This document shows, piece by piece, positions 7,904-15,674 of a DNA stretch of 64,000 bases. The stretch covers positions 1 through 64,000 of the forward strand of contig JAKUPL010000023.1 of the NCBI GenBank assembly GCA_022449455.1. Reading direction: 5' to 3'. Made by a program: the position numbers and the translations under genes. The first letter of the stretch is position 1; each line of letters begins with the position of its first letter. Source of the stretch: Alcanivorax sp. GTDB taxonomy: Bacteria; Pseudomonadota; Gammaproteobacteria; Pseudomonadales; Alcanivoracaceae. The notes under the pieces are model-generated. The model ran no database searches, had not been told where the DNA came from, and saw only the letters and a list, made by a program, of their open reading frames with translations.

Positions 7904-8621
7904 AATCAGGGATTCCATCGGGCGCGCGAGGCGCGGGCAGCTTCAAGCCGGGAGCGTAAAGGCCGGCGGTACGCAGCAGGCTGTCGCGACCGGCCTGGTC
8001 CAGAAAGGGCGCCCGGCGCAACAGTTGATCCAGATCGGAGCGGGCGGCGGCGGCCACGGTCAGCCGGCGACGCCAACGTTCCAGATCCAAAAGCCTTACC
8101 CGCAGAGTGATCGGGTCCACCAGAATATGGTCCGGGTAGCAGGCGCCATGCTGAAGACGGCGCCGGTGCAGCACCGCCAGGGCGGCGCCCACCGATACCA
8201 GCGCGCAGGCCAGATGCGCTCCGGGCATTCGCCCGGCCAGCACGGACAGCGGCACGAACCCCCGTGGCGCCCGGGTCACCAGGATCGCCTGGTCGCCTCG
8301 CTCCGCGTAGCAGACCCAGTCCACCACCGGCAGCGTCGGCGACCAGGACAGTGCCTGGAATTCGTGGAAATAGGTCGGCCGGAGACGGCCTCCGGTGGCC
8401 GGCGTGCGCCGGAACTGAGCCACCTGGCGCTTTACATAAAGGGTTTCCGCTTCACCGGTGGGCCCCGGCAGCGTCAAGCGGCTCACCGCGCTCCAGCCAC
8501 CACGCCGGAAGTTGGGTGGTTCCACCCAATCAGCGGGCAGCCGCCACCAGTCATCGAACGTGAGCAAATCCCGGGCGCCAGGATCGGCGCGCCAGCCCGG
8601 AGCGACATGCGTAATCGTCAT
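7896..8621 (-). CDS. InaA/KdkA-type lipopolysaccharide kinase family protein
   Basis: The 241-residue protein matches the InaA branch of the LPS (Kdo/heptose) kinase family: YVKRQ as the ATP-binding lysine block, YFHEFQAL, ILVTRAPRGF hinge, and the catalytic-loop LQHGACYPDHILVD followed by LLDLERWRR in place of the DFG region. It has no signal peptide and should act on the cytoplasmic side, phosphorylating an LPS-core or related lipid sugar. It heads the operon with the methyltransferase and gtrA/gtrB, and a PmrA-like repeat lies 50 bases upstream. The substrate is inferred from the family only. Confidence 0.8.
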   Translation of the reverse strand: MTITHVAPGWRADPGARDLLTFDDWWRLPADWVEPPNFRRGGWSAVSRLTLPGPTGEAETLYVKRQVAQFRRTPATGGRLRPTYFHEFQALSWSPTLPVVDWVCYAERGDQAILVTRAPRGFVPLSVLAGRMPGAHLACALVSVGAALAVLHRRRLQHGACYPDHILVDPITLRVRLLDLERWRRRLTVAAAARSDLDQLLRRAPFLDQAGRDSLLRTAGLYAPGLKLPAPRAPDGIPDYV

Positions 8622-8671
8622 GTCCCGGTCCTCTCTTCAGCCAAATCACCAAAGCAGGGTGGAACCGGGGA

Positions 8672-8688
8672 CTTAAGCGAGACTTAAC
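8672..8688. promoter_or_regulatory. PmrA-like direct repeat upstream of the envelope operon
   Basis: CTTAAG, five bases, then CTTAAC lie between the small membrane protein gene and the kinase gene. Two hexamers of this form at an 11-base pitch are what PmrA/QseB-type OmpR-family regulators bind. Because CTTAAG is its own reverse complement, the site reads as GTTAAG-N5-CTTAAG towards the operon. PmrA-type systems control lipid A modification by ArnT-like enzymes, which fits the genes downstream. Binding is inferred from the pattern alone; no response regulator of this class is nearby. Confidence 0.5.
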
Positions 8689-8697
8689 GAAAAACAA

Positions 8698-8913
8698 TCA
8701 GTCCCGGTGACGCTCGAGACCTTCATTACGGCCGATGCGCAGCCCCGCCAGATGAGTGATACCGCGCAGACGCAACAGGGCCCAGACGCTGCCCGCCAGA
8801 CCGATCACCGGTGCCAGATAGAGGGTATGGTCGGTGAGAAAATTAATCGCGAGGCTGCCAACCAGCATCAGAACGAACACCACCAGAAAGCCCCAGAACG
8901 GTCCCTTGCGCAT
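8698..8913 (-). CDS. small two-helix membrane protein, copy 1 (unknown family)
   Basis: The 71-residue protein has two hydrophobic helices (FWGFLVVFVLMLVGSLAIN and YLAPVIGLAGSVWALL) and a basic, conserved tail LRLRGITHLAGLRIGR. I do not recognise a named family. The protein at 14147-14347 is a clear paralogue with the same helix spacing and the same LRLRG-TH-AGLRIGR tail. Both lie next to czc and gtr genes, so a role in envelope or metal stress is suggested by context only. It precedes the kinase operon, separated from it by the PmrA-like repeat. Confidence 0.7.
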   Translation of the reverse strand: MRKGPFWGFLVVFVLMLVGSLAINFLTDHTLYLAPVIGLAGSVWALLRLRGITHLAGLRIGRNEGLERHRD

Positions 8914-8963
8914 ATCCTCACCGACAATGACATTGGAATCGCCGGGCAGTGTAGCACCGGGAA

Positions 8964-8984
8964 CCGCCCCGGGGCCCGGGGCGG
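8964..8984 (-). terminator. GC-rich hairpin downstream of the czcA remnant
   Basis: A perfect inverted repeat with ten-base arms (CCGCCCCGGG and its complement around one base) starts seven bases after the czcA stop codon. It has no run of T residues after it on the minus strand, so it may act as a pause or RNA 3'-end protector rather than as an intrinsic terminator. Confidence 0.4.
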
Positions 8985-8990
8985 CATGGG

Positions 8991-11528
8991 TCAGCGCTGC
9001 AGTTCGCGGATTTTATGTCGCGAGAACAGCGGGTAAAGGGCCGGCAGCACCAGCAGGGTGAGAGCGGTGGCGCTGAGCAGGCCGCCGACGATCACCGCCG
9101 CCAGCGGGCGCTGCACCTCGCTGCCGACGCCGGTGGCGAGCAGCATCGGGATCAACCCCAGCATGGAGGTAAGCGCGGTCATCAGCACGGGTCGTAGCCG
9201 CGAGACAGCGCCTTCGAACACCGCCTGCTCCACGCTTTCGCCGTCGCGCAGGCGGGCGTTGATGGCTTCCACCAGCACCACGCCGTTGAGCACGGCAACA
9301 CCGAACAAGGTAATGAACCCCACCGAGCTGGGCACCGACAGGTACTGGCCGCTGAGCGCCAGGGACAGGATGCCGCCGATCAGCGCCAGGGGCACGTTGA
9401 CCAGAATCAGCAGCGCCTGGGCCAGGGAACCGAACGCGAAGTACAGCAGCAGCGCGATCAACGCCACCGCCACCGGCACCACCAGCAGCAACCGTTGTTG
9501 GGCCCGTTGCTGGTTCTCGTACTGGCCGCCGATGTCGACGCTGTAGCCGGCGGGCAGCTCCACGTCCCGGTCGATGGCGGCGCGGATATCGCTCACCACC
9601 GAGCCCAGATCGCGGCCGCTGACGTTGGCCTGTACCACCACCCGGCGCTGCACGTCGTCGCGGCTGATCTGCGGCGGCCCGCTGATCTGCTCCACCCGGG
9701 CCACATCGGCCAGACGCACCCAGGCACCGTCCGGGGTCTCCAGACGCAGCTCGCGGATACGCTCGGCGTTGGCGCGGGCGTCCTCCGCCAACCGCACCTG
9801 GATGTCATAGCGCTCATTGCCGTTGATCACCTGGCCGGCGCTGGCGCCACCCAGCCCCAGGCTGACCAGCTCCATGACCCGGTCCACGCTGAGGCCGTAA
9901 CGGCTCAACGCGCGACGGTCCGGCTCCACTACCAGCTGCGCCTCGCCGGCGATCTGCTCGAGCTGCACGTCGGTGGCGCCGTCGACGCCGCCCACCACCC
10001 GGTTGATGGCCTCGCCTTTTTCCCGCAGCACCGCCAGGTCCGGGCCGAACAGCTTGATGGCAAGCTGCGCCTTGACCCCGGAAAGCAGCTCATCCACGCG
10101 CATGGCGATGGGCTGGGAAAAGTTGAACAGCAGCCCGGGGTGGCGGTTGAGCCGCGCCAGCATCTGGCGCTGCAAATCTTCACGGCTATTGGCGCTGGTC
10201 CACTGGTCCTGGGGCTTGAGGCCGATGTAGATTTCCACGTTGCTGACCGGCTCCGGGTCGCCGCCGATTTCCGCGCGGCCCACGCGGCTGAGCGCATAGG
10301 TCACCTCCGGAAAGGTCATCAATTCCCGTTCCAGTTTGCGGCCCACCTCCTGGGAGGTGGCCAGGCTGGACGACGGCGCCAGCGTGACCCGCAAGGCCAG
10401 GGTACCCTCTTGCAGGGTGGGCACGAATTCTGTGCCCACGAAGGGCAACGTGGCCAGAGCCAGCGCCAGCAGCCCCAGGGCACCGCCGATCACGGCCTTG
10501 CGCGCGCCCCGAGCACGCGCCAGCAGCCGCCGGTAGCCACGTTCCAGGGCCGCCACCGGACGGTTTTCCCGTTCCCGGGGCGGGCGGCGGAACATCAATG
10601 ACGCCAACGCCGGCACCACCACCAGGGCCACCACCACGGCGGCGGCCATGGCCAGCATGATGCTCACCGCCAGAGGCTCGAACATCTTCGCCTCCACGCC
10701 CTCGAAGGCGAACAGCGGCGCGAACACCACCAGAATGATGGTGGCGGCGAAAAATACCGGTCGCGCCACTTCCTGGGCGGCGTCCTTGATGCGCAGGGCT
10801 ATGCCCTCCGGCGCGCTGGCGCCGGGCGGCGGCGCGCCCGTGCCAGGGTGGCGCGGGTCCGGTCGGTTCAAGTGCTTGAAAATGTTCTCCACCATCACCA
10901 CGGAGCCGTCCACCAGCATGCCGATGGCCACCGCCAGCCCCCCCAGGGACATCAGGTTGGCGGACATGCCCAACGACGCCATCACCAGCAACGCCACGCC
11001 GATGGACAACGGGATCGACAGCAACACCAGCAGGGTGGCGCGCAGGTTCATCAAGAACAGCGCCAGCACCAGCACGATGAACAGAAACGCCAACAGCAGG
11101 GCGTTGACCACCGTGGATACCGCCTTCTCGACCAGACCGGCCTGATTATAGAAAGGCTCGAAACGCACGCCCTCGGGCAATGCCTGCTCGATGCGCGCCA
11201 CCCGCGCCTCGATGCCATCGATGGTGGCCTTGGTATTGGCGCCCATGCGTTTGAGCACAATGCCCGCCACCACTTCACCCAGCGCCTCCGGGTCGCCGTC
11301 GGCGTCGCGCCGGGTCATGGTCAGGGCGCCCTGGCGAATTTCCGGGCCAAAGCCCACCTCCGCCAGGTCGCCAACGCGCACCAGGGTGCCGTTCACCTCC
11401 TTGACCGGCATGGCGGCGATGTCCTCCAGGCCCTGCCGGCCATGGCCCACCCAGCCCATGCCACGGATCACCATCTGCTCGGCGCCGCGATCCAGATACC
11501 AGCCACCGGCATTGCGGTTGTTGGCCCG
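8991..11528 (-). pseudogene. czcA-like RND efflux pump, 5'-truncated
   Basis: The frame encodes about 845 residues matching heavy-metal RND pumps from NNRNAGGWYL onward: the VDGSVVMVENIFKHL helix-4 motif, the second porter domain, and the C-terminal NGVVLVEAIN and RPVLMTALTSMLGL blocks. Alignment with the complete czcA at 19097-22204 shows that roughly the first 200 residues, including helix 1 and the first porter subdomain, are missing. At about 11528 the sequence changes abruptly into the antisense of an nhaD 3' end, so any upstream ATG in this frame is spurious. No adaptor or channel gene remains with it. The rest is free of stops, so the break may be recent. It is presumably non-functional. 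Confidence 0.85.
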
Positions 11529-11636
11529 AAGGTGGAATCGCTCACCTTCGGCAGCTACCTGAAGTACTCCGGCTATCTGCTGGTGGCCTACACGGTGGGT
11601 TTCGCCGGTGTGCTGGGCGTCAGCGCGCTGCTTTAG
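11529..11636 (+). pseudogene. 3' remnant of a second nhaD
   Basis: Thirty-five codons plus stop encode KVESLTFGSYLKYSGYLL and the following helix of NhaD. They align with the end of the complete nhaD, and 63 bases (11541-11603 against 3382-3444) differ at a single position, after which the last codons diverge and the remnant ends earlier. The rest of the gene is absent: the sequence to the left is czcA on the other strand. The stop codon is 15 bases before the SBF transporter gene, suggesting that nhaD2 and the transporter were once co-transcribed. Confidence 0.9.
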
Positions 11637-11651
11637 GCAGGAAGCCAAACG

Positions 11652-12572
11652 ATGAATCAACTAATTTCTTTTGTCGAATCCAAACTTGTGTGGTTTGTCA
11701 TTGTTGTAGCTGGGCTAGGGCTAGCAATCCCGGAAACCGGTCAGTTCCTGGAACCCGGCATCGGGCCACTACTGGCGCTTCTGATGTTTATCATCAGCCT
11801 GACCTTCGACGCGCACGATGTACGGATGGTGGTACGTAAGCCGTCAAGGCAATTCCTTGCCCTGGGCCTGGTCTATGGGCCCATGTCGATTGCCGGCTGG
11901 GTAACCGGTCGTTTCTTCTTTGGAGGTGGCCCACTGGCCGCCGGCCAAACCTTACTTGGCACCCTGCCAACGGATGTCTCGTCCCCCCTCTTGGTACTGA
12001 TAGCGCGGGGCAATGTTGCTCTGGCCGCGGTCTTTAACGCAATCAATACAGTACTGTCTCCGTTCATCGTTCCCTTCCTGTTTCTATGGCTCACGGGGAT
12101 ACAACTGGAAGTCCCACTCGAATCCATAATCCTGGAACTAGTATTGATCGTCTTTGTCCCTACGGTGTTGGGTGTAAGCTCACGTACGGGGCTCCCAGAC
12201 TTTTGCGCACGGTACGACTCCCATTACGCGGGCCTCGGCTCAATTATCTACCTATTGATACTGCTCGCCGTGGTCGGGCCAAATGCTGCAACCATTATCA
12301 ACTACGGCTGGTACGCTTTTGTCATTGCGGGGGCGGCCTTGTGCCTGAACCTTATCGGTTATTTGGTAGCGATGACCTCACGACTACTAACCAATGATTG
12401 TAAGGAGGTGATTACATATCTCTTCACCGTAAGCAAAAAGGAATTCAGCATCGCCGCGGCTTTCGTGGCCGCATCGGGCCTGCCATCAGAAATAGCTATC
12501 CCCTCCGCTTTTTTTGCCGTGATTCAAATGATCACCTCACCTATTGCGGCCAAGATCATCGCACGAAGCTAG
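11652..12572 (+). CDS. bile acid:sodium symporter (SBF/BASS) family transporter
   Basis: The 306-residue protein has about nine to ten membrane helices and SBF-like blocks: GIGPLLALLMFIISLTFD, LLGTLPTDVSSPLLVLIARGN with its helix-break Pro/Ser pair, NAINTVLSPFIVP, and near the end TVSKKEFSIAAAFV and IPSAFFAVIQM. Members carry organic anions, and relatives (Acr3) export arsenite, but no arsenic-type cysteine is evident. AGGAAG precedes the start. Codon use is much more AT-rich than the genes to the left. It follows an nhaD remnant whose own 5' half and promoter are lost, so it may lack a promoter of its own. The substrate is unknown. Confidence 0.75.
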   Translation: MNQLISFVESKLVWFVIVVAGLGLAIPETGQFLEPGIGPLLALLMFIISLTFDAHDVRMVVRKPSRQFLALGLVYGPMSIAGWVTGRFFFGGGPLAAGQTLLGTLPTDVSSPLLVLIARGNVALAAVFNAINTVLSPFIVPFLFLWLTGIQLEVPLESIILELVLIVFVPTVLGVSSRTGLPDFCARYDSHYAGLGSIIYLLILLAVVGPNAATIINYGWYAFVIAGAALCLNLIGYLVAMTSRLLTNDCKEVITYLFTVSKKEFSIAAAFVAASGLPSEIAIPSAFFAVIQMITSPIAAKIIARS

Positions 12573-12693
12573 GCACTTTCATATACAACCAAAGGACTTC
12601 GACGTCGATCCATGTTTCCCACAAGACCAAATGCTGTTGACCTCCAGCACTGTTTAATCAACCGAATCATCGATGATGCCGATTGAATCTACT

Positions 12694-13095
12694 TCATTGA
12701 AAGTCAATATCGCTAATTCCAGAAAGAATTCCGCAACTTCGAACCTTGCGGTCATCGTTGCAACTCTTTCTTAGTGAAATGAGCTGTTCCTCGAGCGCCA
12801 ACATAGCGATGATCCGTGATCGCAACCGGGAGACATGCTCGTCCAGCAAGACGTTAACGACAGCGCAAGACTGATGTGGGTCGCTCTGGCACTTCTGAAG
12901 TTCGGAAATCTCAGACAGTGAAAGGTCCAGAATTCTGCAGTGACGAACGAAGGTCAGCTGCTCAGCATGTTGGTCGGTATAAATGCGATAACCATTTTCC
13001 TGCCTATCAGGCGACGGCAACAGACCTTGCCGTTCATAGAATCGTATTGTCTGAGGGTCGACCCCTACTGAGCGCGCCAACTGACTAATGAGCAT
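12694..13095 (-). CDS. cadR: CadR/PbrR-type MerR-family regulator
   Basis: The 133-residue protein has the MerR head MLISQLARSVGVDPQTIRFY and ERQGLLPSP, then the dimer helix. Cysteines at 77 and 112, and a third at 121, match the Cd/Pb-binding triad of CadR and PbrR closely. It is divergent from the HMA-CDF exporter gene, with a canonical TTGACC long-spacer promoter in between. It therefore should switch on that exporter in response to Cd or Pb, perhaps Zn. The choice between CadR and PbrR is not certain. The base composition is AT-rich, like its neighbours, and unlike the merR at 1715. Confidence 0.85.
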   Translation of the reverse strand: MLISQLARSVGVDPQTIRFYERQGLLPSPDRQENGYRIYTDQHAEQLTFVRHCRILDLSLSEISELQKCQSDPHQSCAVVNVLLDEHVSRLRSRIIAMLALEEQLISLRKSCNDDRKVRSCGILSGISDIDFQ

Positions 13096-13126
13096 TCGAC
13101 TTCTCCTCTAGATATCCTTCGCCCTA

Positions 13127-13157
13127 TTGACCTTATAGCGACTATATGGTTTTGAAT
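13127..13157 (+). promoter_or_regulatory. CadR-type promoter and operator
   Basis: TTGACC (13127-13132) is followed by the dyad TATAGCGACTATA and, 19 bases after the -35 hexamer, TTGAAT as a -10. The long spacer with a central dyad is diagnostic of MerR-family activation. An ATG at 13146 lies inside the dyad, which rules it out as the start of the exporter gene. The divergent regulator starts 31 bases to the left, so it is probably autoregulated from the same site. Confidence 0.8.
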
Positions 13158-13190
13158 AGCCTTATTATATTTTCTGATCGGAATCGTGTC

Positions 13191-14087
13191 ATGAGCCAAT
13201 CGGTTGACAGGCCCTCTGGCCGTAGTGCAACACCCCAGTCGAGCAACGATGGTGCTGGCGGCCGCACAACATCAGGAACACGGATCAGCACTTATACAGT
13301 GCCCAAGATGGACTGCCCGTCAGAAGAACGAATGATCCGCTTGGCTTTGAGCGGCTTTGAAGAGGTTCGCGCGCTGACCTTTGACCTATCGAACCGCCGA
13401 TTGGAGGTCATACATCATGGCGAGGCTGACCCTATCACTGAAAAGCTGACCACCCTAGGGCTAGGAGCCTCGCTCCAGAGCACCACGGCTATCAATTCCG
13501 AAGCCGCCAAGACCGCCGGATCTTCGACCCTCTCCGCGGAGCAGGAATCCGGCAGTCTGCGTTGGCTGCTGAGCATCAATGCTCTCTTGTTCGTGGTGGA
13601 GATGACTGCCGGCTTGATCGCCCAATCCACCGGACTGCTCGGAGAATCGCTGGACAATTTTGCCGATGCGGCAGTATACGCAATAGCCCTTTATGCGGTT
13701 GGGCGTGGGGTGAAAATGCAAGTGCGCGCCGCCCACATTGCTGGTGTACTCCAGCTGATTCTAGCCATAGGCGTACTTGCGGAAGTGATGAGACGCTTTG
13801 CATTTGGGAGTGAACCTGAATCGCTGGTTATGATGGCTATCGCGTTCGTCGCAATGATTGCCAATATCAGCTGCCTTCTTCTCATATCCAAACATCGAGA
13901 GGGCGGGGCGCATATGAAAGCGAGCTGGATCTTCTCCGCCAATGACGTGGTCGTTAACATGGGAGTCATTACCGCCGGCGCCTTGGTCGCGTGGACCGGA
14001 TCTAATTACCCGGACCTAATTATCGGCACGATCACGGGTGTGATTGTGCTGAACGGTGCCAGGCGGATTCTGGCGCTTAAGAGCTAG
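13191..14087 (+). CDS. CDF-type cation exporter with N-terminal HMA-like domain
   Basis: The 298-residue protein starts MSQSVDRPSG; the upstream ATG at 13146 falls inside the promoter. After a polar stretch comes an HMA-like ferredoxin fold (TYTVPKMDCPSEERMI with one cysteine, then VRALTFDLSNRRLEV), followed by about six membrane helices. The CDF metal sites are present in altered form: DNFADAAVY on one helix and NDVVVNMG on another, where CzcD has HNFSD and HNLSD. It should export a divalent cation, probably the one sensed by the divergent CadR-type regulator. The fused domain may load or sense metal. No strong ribosome site precedes this start, so the start is only likely. Confidence 0.78.
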   Translation: MSQSVDRPSGRSATPQSSNDGAGGRTTSGTRISTYTVPKMDCPSEERMIRLALSGFEEVRALTFDLSNRRLEVIHHGEADPITEKLTTLGLGASLQSTTAINSEAAKTAGSSTLSAEQESGSLRWLLSINALLFVVEMTAGLIAQSTGLLGESLDNFADAAVYAIALYAVGRGVKMQVRAAHIAGVLQLILAIGVLAEVMRRFAFGSEPESLVMMAIAFVAMIANISCLLLISKHREGGAHMKASWIFSANDVVVNMGVITAGALVAWTGSNYPDLIIGTITGVIVLNGARRILALKS

Positions 14088-14146
14088 CACCGTTCGGCGC
14101 GGCTCGGCGAGAATGGCTTGAGGGTGCCGAGCGCTGTCGGCCCCGC

Positions 14147-14347
14147 TCACTCCGTATCGTCACGGCCTATTCTCAAGCCCGCGGCATGAGTGCAACCTCG
14201 CAACCTCAGCACCGACCAGAGCATCCCGCCGAGCCCAATAAGAGGGGCCAAATAGACAGCGCGGTCAGTGTACATATTCATGGCCAGACTGGTGAAAAAC
14301 ATCAACGAGAAAATGACGAGGAACGCACAAAGCGCCTTTTTTTGCAT
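14147..14347 (-). CDS. small two-helix membrane protein, copy 2 (unknown family)
   Basis: The 66-residue protein parallels the one at 8698-8913: two helices (CAFLVIFSLMFFTSLAMN and VYLAPLIGLGGMLWSVL) and the tail LRLRGCTHAAGLRIGR. The tail adds a Cys where copy 1 has Ile. It is the last gene of the leftward czc-gtr-czcD run, whereas copy 1 lies between czcA and the kinase operon. Retention of both diverged copies beside the same genes supports a real protein with a linked role. No function is known to me. Confidence 0.68.
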   Translation of the reverse strand: MQKKALCAFLVIFSLMFFTSLAMNMYTDRAVYLAPLIGLGGMLWSVLRLRGCTHAAGLRIGRDDTE

Positions 14348-14650
14348 GAATACTCCAACATTATGCGCATGTTACCGCTACGTTATGTCAGCCGCGGCGC
14401 TCCCAGCTCAATCCATTTCCGGTCACCGACTACGGCGATACGGCCAAAATCTATTCAGCGAGCGATGTCCATCTTGAAATCTCCATGCATGGCGTACAAG
14501 TCCTCTTAACCTTCGAAATCAACCAGGTCATGAACCAAACCGGGCTTGCGAGCAACCGCAAACCGTTCCCGAAGCATAGCATACATGTGCTCTAAGTCGC
14601 TTCGAGACAACCTGCCACGGCATGCCAGGCAATGACACCACTGTGCTCCT
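14348..14650 (-). other. region between czcD and the small membrane protein
   Basis: This 303-base stretch holds no recognised gene. One weak candidate is a minus-strand frame from 14736 to 14506 (76 residues) that would overlap the end of czcD; its tail contains QWCHCLACRGRLSRSDLEH, a CxCxxC cluster, and ends LVDFEG. GGAG lies nine bases before its ATG. Half of it is antisense-free new sequence, so it may be genuine, but no family is recognised and no counterpart exists in the first gtr cluster. No terminator or repeat is evident. Confidence 0.3.
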
Positions 14651-15604
14651 CTAGGGCCCCGAAAACTGTGCCGCATTGCGATCTTCGGATCGACCGTGGC
14701 CATAGAGATCGGCATTTTGATGCTGTCTGTGCTCATGCTCGAACTCCAGACTGGAATGGCTAATATCAAACTGGTCTTCCAACCGCCGCTTAATCTGGCT
14801 CTTAATGTCTTCCATTCGTGACCAGGCATCTGCCATCAACACCACATGGCAGTCGAGAGCTGGCTCACTCTCCTCCATCTGCCAGAGATGCACATGATGC
14901 ACGTCGTCGACGCCCTCTACACCACGCATCATGCTCAAAACGGATTTGCTATCGATATCCGGTGGACTTCCAAGCATCAATGTGCGAATCGGACCGCCTA
15001 TCTCGGCGAAAGACAAGTAAAGGATATAAACCGCAATACCGATCGTGATCGCCGGGTCTATCCACCACATGTCATATAGAATAATAAGTGTGCCGCTGAC
15101 GACTACGGCAACAGAGGCAAGTGCATCCGAAAGATTATGCAGGAACAAAGCGCGAATATTCACACTGCCTTTCTGCATTGAATAAGTCAAAACCGCTGTC
15201 AGCGCGTCCACGACCAGCGCGATAGAGCCAAGGACAACCACCGTCCACGCCTGCACTTCGGGCGGGCTGATAATACGCATACCGCCTTCGTAAATTAGAT
15301 AAATTCCAATCAAGATCAATGTAGTGTAATTAATTAAGGCAGCCACCACTTCAACGCGCCCGTATCCGAAAGTCATGCGTTCGTCAGCTGGCCGTCTTGA
15401 GATCTTGCGTGCCGCGAAGGCGATCACCAGGGCGGCCATGTCGGAAAAATTATGCAGGGCATCCGCGATCAGCGCGAGGCTTCCCGAAAGTATACCACCG
15501 ACGATTTGAGCCACGGTCAGAATACCATTGGCCCAAATGGCTATGGATACACGGCGATCGCCGGTATCGGGCTCAACGTGTGCGGCTCCATGATCATGCG
15601 GCAT
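14651..15604 (-). CDS. czcD: CzcD-family cation diffusion facilitator
   Basis: The 317-residue protein is a standard CDF exporter: six membrane helices, HNFSD on helix 2 and HNLSD on helix 5 forming the tetrahedral Zn/Cd/Co site, and a cytoplasmic C-terminal domain (VEGVDDVHHVHLWQMEES). A His/Asp-rich N-terminus (MPHDHGAAHVEPDTGDRR) and His-rich C-terminus (EFEHEHRQHQ) may gather metal. It moves divalent cations from the cytoplasm to the periplasm, from where CzcCBA can expel them. It follows gtrM copy 2 by 70 bases in the same direction. Confidence 0.92.
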   Translation of the reverse strand: MPHDHGAAHVEPDTGDRRVSIAIWANGILTVAQIVGGILSGSLALIADALHNFSDMAALVIAFAARKISRRPADERMTFGYGRVEVVAALINYTTLILIGIYLIYEGGMRIISPPEVQAWTVVVLGSIALVVDALTAVLTYSMQKGSVNIRALFLHNLSDALASVAVVVSGTLIILYDMWWIDPAITIGIAVYILYLSFAEIGGPIRTLMLGSPPDIDSKSVLSMMRGVEGVDDVHHVHLWQMEESEPALDCHVVLMADAWSRMEDIKSQIKRRLEDQFDISHSSLEFEHEHRQHQNADLYGHGRSEDRNAAQFSGP

Positions 15605-15674
15605 AGTTTTCTCCTTGCGAATGGCTCAGCCGCTCAAGCCGACGAGCTGGCGGCGTCTTCTAGCTCCGCTGGGT

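Noticed and set aside
11529-11660. Minus-strand ATG at 11660 as the start of an 889-residue czcA
   Set aside because: The first 40 or so codons are the antisense of an nhaD tail and replace about 200 essential residues; it is a fusion artefact of a deletion.
13146-13190. ATG at 13146 as the start of the HMA-CDF exporter
   Set aside because: It lies inside the CadR operator dyad and before the predicted transcription start.
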